Source: Sediminibacterium goheungense (lineage in GTDB: Bacteria; Bacteroidota; Bacteroidia; Chitinophagales; Chitinophagaceae). From it: a DNA stretch of 64,000 bases. The notes under the pieces are model-generated. The model made no database searches. It saw only the letters and a program-made list of their open reading frames with translations, and was not told the origin of the DNA. The position numbers and the translations under genes were made by a program. Each line of letters begins with the position of its first letter. The first letter of the stretch is position 1. This document shows positions 51,186 through 60,145 of the stretch, piece by piece. The stretch spans positions 62,001-126,000 of the forward strand of contig NZ_SNWP01000014.1 in assembly GCF_004361915.1 (NCBI RefSeq). Direction: 5' to 3'.

Positions 51186-52298
51186 ATGTTTTCCAATAAA
51201 CAAGTTTCCTTAGGGTTCATTACAGCTATAGCCTTATTAGCTGCCTGTAAAGATCAACCACAAACGGCTGCGGCTCCAGCCGCGCCAGCTGCTGTAACTG
51301 TAACGATAGATACGGTAGATCAGACCAAAGCAGTGTACCATGATGAATATCCGGGTACAGTAGTAGCCTTAAACCAGACAGATCTCAGGGCGCAGGTGAG
51401 TGGTTATATTACCGGTATTTTTTTCAGAGATGGGCAGTCTGTACAGAAAGGACAAAAATTATATACCATAGATGCGCAGGTATATAACGCAAATTATCAG
51501 CAGGCGCAGGCCAATCTGCAGTTACAGGAAACAAATCTTGTAAAGGCACAAAAAGATGCAGACCGATATCATGAACTGGATAAAAATGATGCCATAGCCA
51601 AACAACAGGTTGATTATGCAGATGCGGCCCTTGCGGCAGCCAGGAAACAGGTAGAAGCTGCCAAAGCTGCCCTGAATGTGGTAAAGAGCAATGTGAATTT
51701 TGCTACTATTTATGCACCCTTTTCAGGAACCATTGGTATTTCACAGGTAAAAGAAGGTACAGCAGTGGTGGCCGGACAAACCATCCTGAATACGATCTCG
51801 ACCAGTGATCCGATTGCCGTTGACTTTGAAGTAAACCAGCAGGATCTTTATCGCTTTACACAATTACAACAGCAAGAAGAAAAAGATTCTGTATTCACAC
51901 TTGCATTTGGAACAGATATCTACCCTTATCCTGGAAAAATAAGTCTGATCGACAGGGCTGTGAATCCTCAAACCGGAACCATTAAAACAAGACTCAGTTT
52001 TACCAACCAGAAAGATGTATTGAAACCCGGCATGACGACCCTGGTAAGGGTATTGAATAAGCCGAATTCAGCTGCTGTCATGATTCCTTACAAGGCGGTT
52101 ACCGAACAACTGGGTGAATTTTTTGCATATGTGGTTACAGATAGCAATACGGTAAACCAGCGAAAACTGAAATTGAGCAGACAGATCGGACAAAATATTA
52201 TTGTGAAGGAAGGTTTATCAGCAGGAGAGAGGATTGCAGTAGAAGGTGTGCAGAACCTGAGAGAGGGTGCTAAGATTTCAGTAGCCGGTAAACAATAA
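51186..52298 (+). CDS. RND efflux periplasmic adaptor lipoprotein (AcrA-like)
   Basis: 370 residues. The lipobox LLAAC has Cys21. The adaptor domains are in order: lipoyl half (YHDEYPGTVVALNQTDLRAQVSGYITGIFFRDGQSVQKGQKLYTID), hairpin (coiled helices 105-165), second lipoyl half (FATIYAPFSGTIGISQVKEGTAV), beta-barrel and membrane-proximal domain (AYVVTDSNTVNQRKLKLSRQIGQNIIVKEGLSAGERIAVEGVQNLREG). It links the pump to the TolC homologue. Confidence 0.95.
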   Translation: MFSNKQVSLGFITAIALLAACKDQPQTAAAPAAPAAVTVTIDTVDQTKAVYHDEYPGTVVALNQTDLRAQVSGYITGIFFRDGQSVQKGQKLYTIDAQVYNANYQQAQANLQLQETNLVKAQKDADRYHELDKNDAIAKQQVDYADAALAAARKQVEAAKAALNVVKSNVNFATIYAPFSGTIGISQVKEGTAVVAGQTILNTISTSDPIAVDFEVNQQDLYRFTQLQQQEEKDSVFTLAFGTDIYPYPGKISLIDRAVNPQTGTIKTRLSFTNQKDVLKPGMTTLVRVLNKPNSAAVMIPYKAVTEQLGEFFAYVVTDSNTVNQRKLKLSRQIGQNIIVKEGLSAGERIAVEGVQNLREGAKISVAGKQ

Positions 52299-52321
52299 AG
52301 TACGTTTATAAAAACAAAAAA

Positions 52322-55300
52322 ATGATCGCAGATATATTTATAAAAAGACCGGTTACTGCTATAGTCGTGTCGATTGTGATTGTACTGGTTGGACTGATTT
52401 CTCTCAGTAACCTGCCTGTTGCACAGTATCCGGATATTACCCCGCCAACGGTAGCTATCAGTGGAAACTATTTTGGAGCAGATGCACAAACGGTTGAACA
52501 AACTACCACCACAGCCATAGAATCGCAGGTGAATGGAACGCCTGGTATGACTTTTATCAACAGTAACAGTACCGGTAGCGGCCAGAGTAGTATAACTGTA
52601 ACGTTTGAAGTAGGTACCAATATAGATCTCGCTACACTGGATGTACAAAACCGTGTGGCAGTGGCAGAACCTACTTTGCCTGATGCGGTAAAAAGATTGG
52701 GGCTCACTACCAGAAAAAGAAATCCCAGCATTATGATTGCGCTGGCATTGTACTCACCCAATGGTACCCATGATGCTTTGTTTCTGGGAAACTATGCCAA
52801 CCTCTACCTGAAAGATGCTTTACTGCGAGTAAAAGGAGTGGGAGACATTGTGGCGAGGGCAGATGATTTTGGTATGCGCATCTGGTTGGATCCGCAGAAA
52901 CTGGCTGCGCTTTCGCTTACCACTGCCGATATCAATGCAGCGCTTACCGAACAGAATCTCCAGATTGCAGCTGGTACCATTGGTGGTAATCCTCAACCGG
53001 GTTCACAGGTATTTGAATACAATGTACTCACCAATAGCAGGATCAATACCAAAGAACAGTTTGAAAAAATCATCGTTAAAACACAAACAGCCACAGGAAG
53101 CATTGTTTACCTGAAAGATGTGGCACGTGTGGAGCTTGGGAAATTTGATTACGGAACCAATGCATTTGTAAATGGTAAACCCTGTGCGTTTATTCTTATT
53201 TATCAGGCACCGGGCGCCAATGCGCTAGATACCTATAATGGTGTTGTGGGCGCCCTCGAGAATTTGCGCAAAACCTTTCCTAAAGATATTGATTATCTGA
53301 TGCCGCTTGAAACAGCTTCAGTAGTAAAAGTATCTATCAGTGAGGTGCTTGACACATTGGTTGAGGCCTTGTTGCTTGTTGTCTTTGTGGTTTTTCTGTT
53401 TTTGCAGAACTGGCGTGCCACTTTAATTCCGGTACTTGCTATTCCTGTATCGTTAATAGGAACTTTTATTTTCTTTGTTCCATTCGGATTTACCATTAAT
53501 ACACTTACCCTATTTGCCTTTGTACTGGCCATTGGTATTGTGGTAGATGATGCGATAGTTGTAGTAGAAGCCGTGCAGCATAATATTGATCATGGAAAAA
53601 TGTCGCCGAAAGAGGCTACTAAAAAAGCCATGAAAGAAATATCAGGGCCCGTTATTGCCATTGCTTTGATTCTGGCAGCGGTATTCATTCCGGTAGGTTT
53701 TATACCTGGTATTGTGGGGCGTTTATACCAGCAGTTTGCCATTACCATTGCGGTATCTGTTTTGATTTCGGCTTTTGTGGCACTTTCATTAACACCGGCA
53801 CTCTGTAGTATCATGCTCAAACCATCCAAAGCAGCAGATACGAAAAAAAACTGGCTCGAACGCTTTTTTATCAGCTTCAATCAGGGTTTCGACAGGGTTA
53901 CCCGTGGATATGCCAAAAGTGTTGGGAAATGGATCAGGGCAACACCTTATGTATTGGTGATGATGGTCTGTTTATTTGCCGGTTTATACATTTTGTTCAA
54001 GAACAAACCATCCGGATTTATTCCCACAGAGGATGAGGGCCGTTTATTTGTTACCTATGAAATGCCGGAAGGTACTTCTACCACCAGAAACATTGCGTTG
54101 ATGAAAGAACTGCAGTCAAGGATCGTTTCCATACCTGCAGTAAAAGTGGCGGGTGGACTTGCGGGTCTGAACTTTATCAGTTTCTCCAATAAATCAAATA
54201 CCGGTACCATTTTCGTGAGTCTCAAACCATGGGATCAGCGAACATCTAAGGAAGAACATGTGCAGGGTGTCATTGCTGCCATACAAAAGAAAGTGGCAGA
54301 TATTAAAGAGGCAAGGATATTACCCATTTCACCACCCGCCATTCCGGGACTTGGCCAAACATCGGGTTTCAGTTTTGCTTTGCAGCAAACCACCAGCACC
54401 GATAATATCCAGCAATTTGAAGCGGTAGCCAGGAAATTTATAGGATTGTTGAACCAACGACCAGAGATTGGTTCAGCCTATACTTTCTTTTCTACCAGAA
54501 CACCTGGTTATAAAGTAGATGTTGATAAAGAAAAAGCGAAGAAGTTAGGCGTGTCTGTTGCAGATGTCTACAACACCATTTCAACACTCCTGGGTAGTTC
54601 ATACGTGAATGATTTCAATATCTATGGTAGAAATTTCCGTGTGGTGGCACAGGCAGATAGCAGTTACCGGTCTTCGATAGAACAGTTGGGTAATTATTAT
54701 GTACGTAATAACCAGGGAGGTATGATACCTGTTTCATCGTTGGTTACCACTACTGTGATCGAAAACCCTGCATTGATCAACCATTTTAATTTATACAGAT
54801 CAATTGACATTAATGGTACACCCAAACCCGGATTCAGTAGTGGACAGGCTATTCAGGCCATTCAGGAACTGGCAGCAAAAGAATTACCTGCCGGTTATGG
54901 ATTTGAGTTCACAGGAATGAGCCGGGAAGAAATTAAAGCAGGAGGTAGCAGTACCTATATTTTCGGTATATCAATCGTCTTTGTATTTCTTTTCCTGGCA
55001 GCTTTGTATGAAAGCTGGTCAATTCCGTTCTCCGTTTTATTTGCTGTTCCGATTGGTGCTTTTGGTTCTATTCTTACATTAACCCTGTTGCCGTCGATCA
55101 GCAACAATATATATGCACAAATTGGTTTGATAACGCTGATTGGATTAGCGGCCAAAAATGCTATTCTGATTGTTGAGTTTGCGAAAGAAAGGGTAGATAA
55201 GGGCGTAGAAGTGGTGGCCGCCACTTTACAGGCCGTTGAATTACGTCTCAGGCCGATTATCATGACCTCTTTTGCCTTCATCCTGGGTGTTTTACCGCTC

Positions 55301-55519
55301 GTTTTTGCCAGTGGGGCAGCTGCGGAATCAAGGAAAACGATCGGATGGACCGTATTCGGAGGCATGCTGGCAGCAACTACCCTGGCTATTTTTGTGGTTC
55401 CGGTGCTGTTCGTTTTGTTTACCCGGATAGCCTATGGTCGCAAATTAAAGCGACTGAAAGAGGCCCATCAAACAGAAGAGGCTGTGGATCAATCGATTGC
55501 AGAAAGTAGAATCGGTTAA
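52322..55519 (+). CDS. RND multidrug efflux pump (HAE1/AcrB-like)
   Basis: 1065 residues. It has the HAE1 start MIADIFIKRPVTAIVVSIVIVLVGLISLSNLPVAQYPDITPP, the proton-relay helix FAFVLAIGIVVDDAIVVVEAVQHNI with two Asp, the second half FIPTEDEGRLFVTYEMPEGTS, and LIGLAAKNAILIVEFAKE near the end. It exports hydrophobic compounds across both membranes with the two preceding gene products. The long C-terminal tail is Glu/Lys-rich. Confidence 0.97.
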   Translation: MIADIFIKRPVTAIVVSIVIVLVGLISLSNLPVAQYPDITPPTVAISGNYFGADAQTVEQTTTTAIESQVNGTPGMTFINSNSTGSGQSSITVTFEVGTNIDLATLDVQNRVAVAEPTLPDAVKRLGLTTRKRNPSIMIALALYSPNGTHDALFLGNYANLYLKDALLRVKGVGDIVARADDFGMRIWLDPQKLAALSLTTADINAALTEQNLQIAAGTIGGNPQPGSQVFEYNVLTNSRINTKEQFEKIIVKTQTATGSIVYLKDVARVELGKFDYGTNAFVNGKPCAFILIYQAPGANALDTYNGVVGALENLRKTFPKDIDYLMPLETASVVKVSISEVLDTLVEALLLVVFVVFLFLQNWRATLIPVLAIPVSLIGTFIFFVPFGFTINTLTLFAFVLAIGIVVDDAIVVVEAVQHNIDHGKMSPKEATKKAMKEISGPVIAIALILAAVFIPVGFIPGIVGRLYQQFAITIAVSVLISAFVALSLTPALCSIMLKPSKAADTKKNWLERFFISFNQGFDRVTRGYAKSVGKWIRATPYVLVMMVCLFAGLYILFKNKPSGFIPTEDEGRLFVTYEMPEGTSTTRNIALMKELQSRIVSIPAVKVAGGLAGLNFISFSNKSNTGTIFVSLKPWDQRTSKEEHVQGVIAAIQKKVADIKEARILPISPPAIPGLGQTSGFSFALQQTTSTDNIQQFEAVARKFIGLLNQRPEIGSAYTFFSTRTPGYKVDVDKEKAKKLGVSVADVYNTISTLLGSSYVNDFNIYGRNFRVVAQADSSYRSSIEQLGNYYVRNNQGGMIPVSSLVTTTVIENPALINHFNLYRSIDINGTPKPGFSSGQAIQAIQELAAKELPAGYGFEFTGMSREEIKAGGSSTYIFGISIVFVFLFLAALYESWSIPFSVLFAVPIGAFGSILTLTLLPSISNNIYAQIGLITLIGLAAKNAILIVEFAKERVDKGVEVVAATLQAVELRLRPIIMTSFAFILGVLPLVFASGAAAESRKTIGWTVFGGMLAATTLAIFVVPVLFVLFTRIAYGRKLKRLKEAHQTEEAVDQSIAESRIG

Positions 55520-55585
55520 AAAGACGATTTTTTTGCCCATTTATGTAAGTTTTTCCACAAAAACTGGCATATTCGGAGGCGGTTG

Positions 55586-55600
55586 CGTAACTTTGCAAGC
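55586..55600 (+). promoter_or_regulatory. probable -7 box of rpoD
   Basis: In the 182-bp spacer between the efflux pump and rpoD, TAACTTTG (within GCGTAACTTTGCAAG) fits TAnnTTTG, about 115 nt before the rpoD ATG. The rest of the spacer holds no gene that I would support. Confidence 0.4.
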
Positions 55601-55701
55601 TTCTGAAAGCGGTTTTGCTGCAATTTTAACGAAACAGTTGACAGCTTTTATGCAACATTCAGGGTCTAATAGTCGTTTATATAAATAGTCAATAGCACAA
55701 C

Positions 55702-56559
55702 ATGAGGCAGCTCAAAATTGCAACACAGATTACCAATCGCGATTCCCAGGCAGTAGAAAAGTACTTACAGGAGATCTCCAAAATTCCGATGATCACACCT
55801 GAAGAGGAAACCACGCTTGCCCAACGGATCAAAATGGGTGATCAGCGAGCACTCGACAAACTGGTGCAGGCCAACTTACGTTTCGTGGTATCTGTTGCTA
55901 AGCAGTACCAACACCAGGGCCTTTCTCTTAGCGATCTGATCAACGAGGGCAACCTCGGTTTGATAAAAGCAGCCCAGCGTTTCGATGAAACCAAGGGTTT
56001 TAAATTCATCTCATACGCGGTATGGTGGATTCGCCAGTCCATTTTACAGGCGTTGGCAGAGCAGGGCAGATTGGTCCGCCTGCCTCAAAACAAAATTGGC
56101 ACCTACAACAAAGCCAATAAGGCTTACATGGCTTTTGAACAGGAACATGAACGCGAGCCTTCAACAGAAGAGCTGGCCGAGATCCTGGAAATGAGCGAAA
56201 CCGAGATTAACAACATTTTCCAAAGTAACACACGACACACTTCACTCGATGCACCCGTGCACGAAGCAGAAGATGTAGCGATGGGCGACTTACTGGAAGG
56301 TAGCGATGACACTGATGATGATGTGATGAAAGATTCACTGCGCGAAGAAATTCGCCGTGTACTTAAATCACTCAGTCCACGTGAAGCAGAAATCGTAAAT
56401 GCTTATTTTGGCCTCGACGGCGAAAATGGTGTAACGATCGAACAAATTGGTATGAAATACGATCTTACCAAAGAACGTATCCGCCAGATCAAGGAAAGGG
56501 CTATCAAGCGTCTGCAGAAAGCGCGTTACAGTAACGCACTGAAAGCATACCTCGGTTAA
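55702..56559 (+). CDS. rpoD: primary sigma factor, sigma-70 (RpoD/SigA type)
   Basis: 285 residues, the short form of the housekeeping sigma factor found in Bacteroidota, which lacks the long region 1.1. Region 1.2: VEKYLQEISKIPMITPEEE; region 2: ANLRFVVSVAKQYQHQGLSLSDLINEGNLGLIKAAQRFDETKGFKFISYAVWWIRQSI; region 3: RLPQNKIGTYNKANKAY; region 4: LSPREAEIVNAYFGLDGENGVTIEQIG and TKERIRQIKERAIKRLQ. It directs RNA polymerase to the TAnnTTTG promoters of this group. It stands alone and ends with a terminator. Confidence 0.97.
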   Translation: MRQLKIATQITNRDSQAVEKYLQEISKIPMITPEEETTLAQRIKMGDQRALDKLVQANLRFVVSVAKQYQHQGLSLSDLINEGNLGLIKAAQRFDETKGFKFISYAVWWIRQSILQALAEQGRLVRLPQNKIGTYNKANKAYMAFEQEHEREPSTEELAEILEMSETEINNIFQSNTRHTSLDAPVHEAEDVAMGDLLEGSDDTDDDVMKDSLREEIRRVLKSLSPREAEIVNAYFGLDGENGVTIEQIGMKYDLTKERIRQIKERAIKRLQKARYSNALKAYLG

Positions 56560-56577
56560 TCAAAACCAAAAATTGAC

Positions 56578-56607
56578 AAAAACCCTCCGTAAAACGAGGG
56601 TTTTTTT
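56578..56607 (+). terminator. terminator of rpoD
   Basis: AAAAACCCTC, loop CGTAAAAC, GAGGGTTTTTTT, about 20 nt after the rpoD stop. Confidence 0.93.
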
Positions 56608-56637
56608 ATGGATATGCTCGGATCAGAATATTTGAAA

Positions 56638-56645
56638 TAAATTTG
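56638..56645 (+). promoter_or_regulatory. -7 box immediately before the DUF4249 start
   Basis: TAAATTTG ends 4 nt before the ATG at 56650. If it is used, transcription would begin at about the start codon and the mRNA would be leaderless. Confidence 0.35.
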
Positions 56646-56649
56646 TAGT

Positions 56650-57531
56650 ATGAAACTTTGGATAGGATGCCTGCTGCTCATTATGACAATGACAGCATGT
56701 GAAAGAGATATTGATATTGTTCCCAATCAATCTGCTGCCAAACTGGTGGTAGATGCGGAAATTGAAAACAACCGCCCCCCCTTTATTGTATTGAGCCGTT
56801 CGCTCAATTTCTTCTCCACCATCGATTCAGCAGAACTGCTTAATTCATTCGTACACAACGCAACAGTGAGTATTCAGGAAGGGAATACGGTGTATGCTAT
56901 GAAAGAATATCAGGTAAGGGGCCCCAATGGCAACCGCATTTATTATTACAGTAATGATCCGGCTAATACACAGTTACTCTTAGGACAACAGGGTAAAAAG
57001 TATAAACTTACCATTACATCAGATGGAATCACTTATACCAGTGAAACCGAAATTCCTTTGCTCACCAAAACCATGGATTCGCTCTGGTGGAAAAAAGCAC
57101 CCAATAACCAAGATACCACCAAGGTAGTACTGATGGGCAGGGTAACGGATCCACCCGGACTGGGAAATTATATCCGCTATTTCACGAGTGTAAATAACCA
57201 ACCTTTTCTGCCGGGTGGTAACAGCGTATTCGATGATAATATCATTGACGGCAAGACTTATGAAATACAGATAGATAAAGGTGTGAACCGGAATGAAGAA
57301 ATTGATTTTGAAGAATATGGATTCTTTAAAAGGGGAGATACCGCAACCGTGAAACTCTGTAATATATCCAAAGCTACCTATGATTTCTGGCGTACCTGGG
57401 AGTTCAGTTTTCAGTCAATCGGAAACCCTTTTTCCTCACCCGGTAAAGTCATTGGTAATATCAACAATGGGGCACTGGGTGCTTTTTGCGGATATGCTGC
57501 CCAATACAGAACCCTGATTATCCCCAAATAA
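56650..57531 (+). CDS. DUF4249 lipoprotein
   Basis: 293 residues. The lipoprotein signal MKLWIGCLLLIMTMTAC gives Cys17. The DUF4249 pattern follows: KLVVDAEIENNRPPFIVLSRSLNFFS, VHNATVSIQEGN, GKKYKLTITSDGITYTSETEIP, and a C-terminal SPGKVIGNINNGALGAFCGYAAQ. Such proteins usually sit next to TonB-dependent receptors, which is not so here. The function is unknown; it is probably exposed at the outer membrane. Confidence 0.88.
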   Translation: MKLWIGCLLLIMTMTACERDIDIVPNQSAAKLVVDAEIENNRPPFIVLSRSLNFFSTIDSAELLNSFVHNATVSIQEGNTVYAMKEYQVRGPNGNRIYYYSNDPANTQLLLGQQGKKYKLTITSDGITYTSETEIPLLTKTMDSLWWKKAPNNQDTTKVVLMGRVTDPPGLGNYIRYFTSVNNQPFLPGGNSVFDDNIIDGKTYEIQIDKGVNRNEEIDFEEYGFFKRGDTATVKLCNISKATYDFWRTWEFSFQSIGNPFSSPGKVIGNINNGALGAFCGYAAQYRTLIIPK

Positions 57532-57576
57532 ACCCTGATTGTGTAAAACAGAAACCACATTACTGCAAGGGTTCTA

Positions 57577-57584
57577 TAAATTTG
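57577..57584 (+). promoter_or_regulatory. -7 box of trxB
   Basis: TAAATTTG (in CTATAAATTTGTTCG) lies 26 nt before the ATG at 57610. No good -33 box was seen. Confidence 0.45.
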
Positions 57585-57609
57585 TTCGTCTAATAATAAA
57601 ACAATAAGT

Positions 57610-58557
57610 ATGGCAAGTGAAGCAACAGAAAAAGTACATGTGCTGATTATAGGTTCAGGGCCGGCAGGGTATACTGCCGCTATCTATGCTGCCCGCGCAA
57701 ATATGAAACCGGTATTATACCAGGGTATTCAACCTGGTGGACAGCTCACAATAACAACAGAAGTAGAAAATTATCCCGGTTATCCGGAAGGTATACAGGG
57801 ACCTGAAATGATGGTTCATTTTGAAAAGCAGGCTGCCCGTATGGGGGCTGACATCAGATATGGACTGGCTACTAAAGTAGATTTCAATAAACAACCTTAT
57901 CGTGTTGAAATTGATGAAGAAAAATGGATTGAAGCAGATGCAGTTATCATCAGTACGGGAGCTTCCGCTAAATGGCTGGGGCTTGAAAGTGAACAACGTT
58001 TAAATGGCTTTGGTGTAAGTGCCTGCGCCGTTTGCGATGGCTTCTTCTTTAAAGGTAAAGATGTTGCCATTGTCGGAGCAGGAGATACCGCAGCAGAAGA
58101 AGCACTGTATTTGTCAAAACTATGTACCACTGTACACATGTTTATTCGCCGTGACCAGATGCGAGCCAGTAAAGTCATGCAGGATCGTGTGTTGAATGCA
58201 CCCAATATTAAAGTGTACTGGAACACAGATACAGATGAAATATTGGGAGAAAAGAAAGTAGAAGCTGTTCGTGTGAAAAACAACCAAACCAACGAAACCC
58301 AGGAAATACCCATCAGTGGTTTCTTTGTTGCCATTGGTCACCAGCCCAACAGCGATATTTTCAAGGGCTGGATTGATATGGACGAAACAGGTTATATCAA
58401 AACCATTCCCGGCACTACCAAAACAAACCTCGAAGGTGTGTTTGCTGCAGGTGATGTACAGGATAAAAACTACCGTCAGGCTGTAACCGCAGCGGGTAGT
58501 GGTTGTATGGCAGCACTGGATGCGGAACGTTACCTAACCTCAAAAGGACTGGCCTGA
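57610..58557 (+). CDS. trxB: thioredoxin-disulfide reductase
   Basis: NADPH-dependent flavoenzyme that keeps thioredoxin reduced in the cytoplasm. 315 residues. FAD site HVLIIGSGPAGYTAAIYAARA, PGGQLTITTEVENYPGYPEGI, redox centre SACAVCDGFFF (Cys139/Cys142), NADPH site VAIVGAGDTAAEEALYLSK and the closing GVFAAGDVQDKNYRQAVTAAGSGCMAALDAERYL are all intact. Confidence 0.97.
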   Translation: MASEATEKVHVLIIGSGPAGYTAAIYAARANMKPVLYQGIQPGGQLTITTEVENYPGYPEGIQGPEMMVHFEKQAARMGADIRYGLATKVDFNKQPYRVEIDEEKWIEADAVIISTGASAKWLGLESEQRLNGFGVSACAVCDGFFFKGKDVAIVGAGDTAAEEALYLSKLCTTVHMFIRRDQMRASKVMQDRVLNAPNIKVYWNTDTDEILGEKKVEAVRVKNNQTNETQEIPISGFFVAIGHQPNSDIFKGWIDMDETGYIKTIPGTTKTNLEGVFAAGDVQDKNYRQAVTAAGSGCMAALDAERYLTSKGLA

Positions 58558-58573
58558 GAAACAGAGAAACAGC

Positions 58574-58674
58574 GGAATAAGAAATAAGGAATAAGAAAGT
58601 ATTTCCTTTTAAAGGTAGCTTACTACCATTGCTTATCTTTCTTATTCCTTATTTCATATTCCTTATTTCATATT
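58574..58674. repeat. inverted spacer repeat with GGAATAA units
   Basis: The left arm 58574-58599 (begins GGAATAAGAAATAAGG) and the right arm 58637-58662 (begins CTTTCTTATTCCTTATTTC) pair over 26 bp with one mismatch; further units continue to 58674. It lies between trxB and folB. Confidence 0.8.
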
Positions 58675-58678
58675 TTCT

Positions 58679-59047
58679 ATGTTGTCAATTCATCTTCACC
58701 AATTACAAATACATGCTTTTCACGGGCTGTATGAAGAGGAAAAGGTATTGGGCAATGACTTTGTAATGGATATCAGTGTTGATTACCATCCGGCTTCACT
58801 GCCTGTAAAGGAAATAGGGGAAACCATTGATTATGTGTCACTCTATGAACTGGTACAAAAGCATATGAAGAAGGCTACTCCCTTACTGGAAACAGTGATT
58901 TCCAACATAGCGCTCGATATTCTGGCACAATTTTCTCTGTCAGAACAGGTAAATATCTCTATCCGGAAATTACACCCACCCATTGCACAATTTCAGGGAG
59001 CAACTGGCGTGTCACTTTCCATTCATCGTAAAGACCTACCCTCATGA
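58679..59047 (+). CDS. folB: dihydroneopterin aldolase
   Basis: Folate biosynthesis enzyme that splits dihydroneopterin to hydroxymethyl-dihydropterin and glycolaldehyde. 122 residues. MLSIHLHQLQIHAFHGLYEEEKVLGNDFVMDISVDY, ETIDYVSLYELVQKHM, LLETVISNIALDIL and the catalytic-lysine region VNISIRKLHPPIAQFQGATGVSLS match the family. It overlaps the next gene by 4 nt (ATGA). Confidence 0.95.
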   Translation: MLSIHLHQLQIHAFHGLYEEEKVLGNDFVMDISVDYHPASLPVKEIGETIDYVSLYELVQKHMKKATPLLETVISNIALDILAQFSLSEQVNISIRKLHPPIAQFQGATGVSLSIHRKDLPS

Positions 59048-59811
59048 GTATAAGGATCAAAAAATGGATTGGCATTGGTTTACTTGCATTTTCAGTTCAT
59101 ATCATCCATGCACAGGATATTAATATACTCCTCAAAGAAGCCAATAATCTGGAGCGGGTGCAAAAAGATAATGAAGCCCTTGATAAATACAAACAGGTAC
59201 TCGGTATAGAAGCCACGAACCTGAAATCGCTGGTACGTGCCGCTGAATTAAGTGTATCCCTCGGAGCAAAGCAAACCGACAAAAACACTAAACGGCTGTA
59301 TTATGAAACAGCGCTTTCTTATGCAAAGAGGGCCTGGCAGGCAGACAGCAACAATGCTGATGCGCCTTATGTGATGGCTATGACATCCGGTAAAATGACG
59401 GATGTGGAAACTGAAAACAAACAGATCGTAGCTTATGTGAAAGATATATATCAATATGCAGATAAGGCCCTCTCATTAAATGCGGATCACGCCAAAGCAA
59501 ATTATACAATGGGTAAATGGCACTATGAAATGGTAACTTTATCGGGCTTAAAAAAAGCAGCTGTAAAACTGTTGTATGGTGGTTTGCCACCCAGTGATCT
59601 TGATAAGGCCATACAATACATGGAAAAATGTAAAAGTCTTGATCCCTATTTTGTAGCAAATTACCTTGATCTGGCCAAAGCCTATAAAGAAAGCCGTCAG
59701 CCGGCAAAAGCGATTGAAGTACTGAACAAACTTGTAAAATTACCGACCCGCACCGGCGATGATGTGGCACTGAAAGCAGAAGGTGCGAAATTGCTGGAGT
59801 CTATGCAATAA
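59044..59811 (+). CDS. exported TPR-like protein
   Basis: 255 residues with a signal peptide (IRIKKWIGIGLLAFSVHIIHAQ). Several helical TPR-like repeats are visible: NNLERVQKDNEALDKYKQVLGIEATNLKSLVRAAELSVSLG, YQYADKALSLNADHAKANYTMGKWHYEM, AIQYMEKCKSLDPYFVANYLDLAKAYKESRQPAKAIEVLNKL. It probably works as a scaffold in the periplasm. It is translationally coupled to folB. Confidence 0.88.
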   Translation: MSIRIKKWIGIGLLAFSVHIIHAQDINILLKEANNLERVQKDNEALDKYKQVLGIEATNLKSLVRAAELSVSLGAKQTDKNTKRLYYETALSYAKRAWQADSNNADAPYVMAMTSGKMTDVETENKQIVAYVKDIYQYADKALSLNADHAKANYTMGKWHYEMVTLSGLKKAAVKLLYGGLPPSDLDKAIQYMEKCKSLDPYFVANYLDLAKAYKESRQPAKAIEVLNKLVKLPTRTGDDVALKAEGAKLLESMQ

Positions 59812-59838
59812 TTAAGATAACCTTGTTAAAACCTTATT

Positions 59839-60099
59839 ATGTCATTACAGGAATTATTTACAGCAGCTGTTGCCAATAGTAAAACACTGACTGAAAAACC
59901 CGATAACGAAACTTTATTGAAATTATACTCGCTTTACAAACAGGCTACCGAAGGCGATAATAACGAAGCAGCCCCTGAAAATATGTTTGACTTTGTAGCG
60001 AAGTTTAAACATGAAGCTTGGGCGAAATTAAAAGGGCTCACAAAAGAAGATGCCATGCAGCAATATATCGACCTTGTTACAAAATTAAAAGGTGCGTAA
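59839..60099 (+). CDS. acyl-CoA-binding protein
   Basis: 86 residues with the full ACBP fold: LQELFTAAVANSKTLTEKPDNETLLKLYSLYKQATEGDNNEAAPENMFDFVAKFKHEAWAKLKGLTKEDAMQQYIDLV. The YSLYKQATEG and KHEAWAKLKG motifs bind the CoA moiety. ACBPs are mainly eukaryotic but known from some bacteria. It follows the TPR gene by 27 nt and ends at a strong terminator. Confidence 0.96.
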   Translation: MSLQELFTAAVANSKTLTEKPDNETLLKLYSLYKQATEGDNNEAAPENMFDFVAKFKHEAWAKLKGLTKEDAMQQYIDLVTKLKGA

Positions 60100-60100
60100 T

Positions 60101-60135
60101 AAAAAAGCCATCTGCCTCAGGCAGATGGCTTTTTT
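60101..60135. terminator. two-way terminator after the ACBP gene
   Basis: AAAAAAGCCATCTGCC (60101-60116), loop TCA, GGCAGATGGCTTTTTT (60120-60135). Perfect 16-bp stem between convergent genes. Confidence 0.93.
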
Positions 60136-60145
60136 ATGGTTCATT

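Noticed and set aside
55497..55688. 63-codon frame between the efflux pump and rpoD
   Set aside because: It overlaps the pump's end and the rpoD promoter region and shows no family resemblance.
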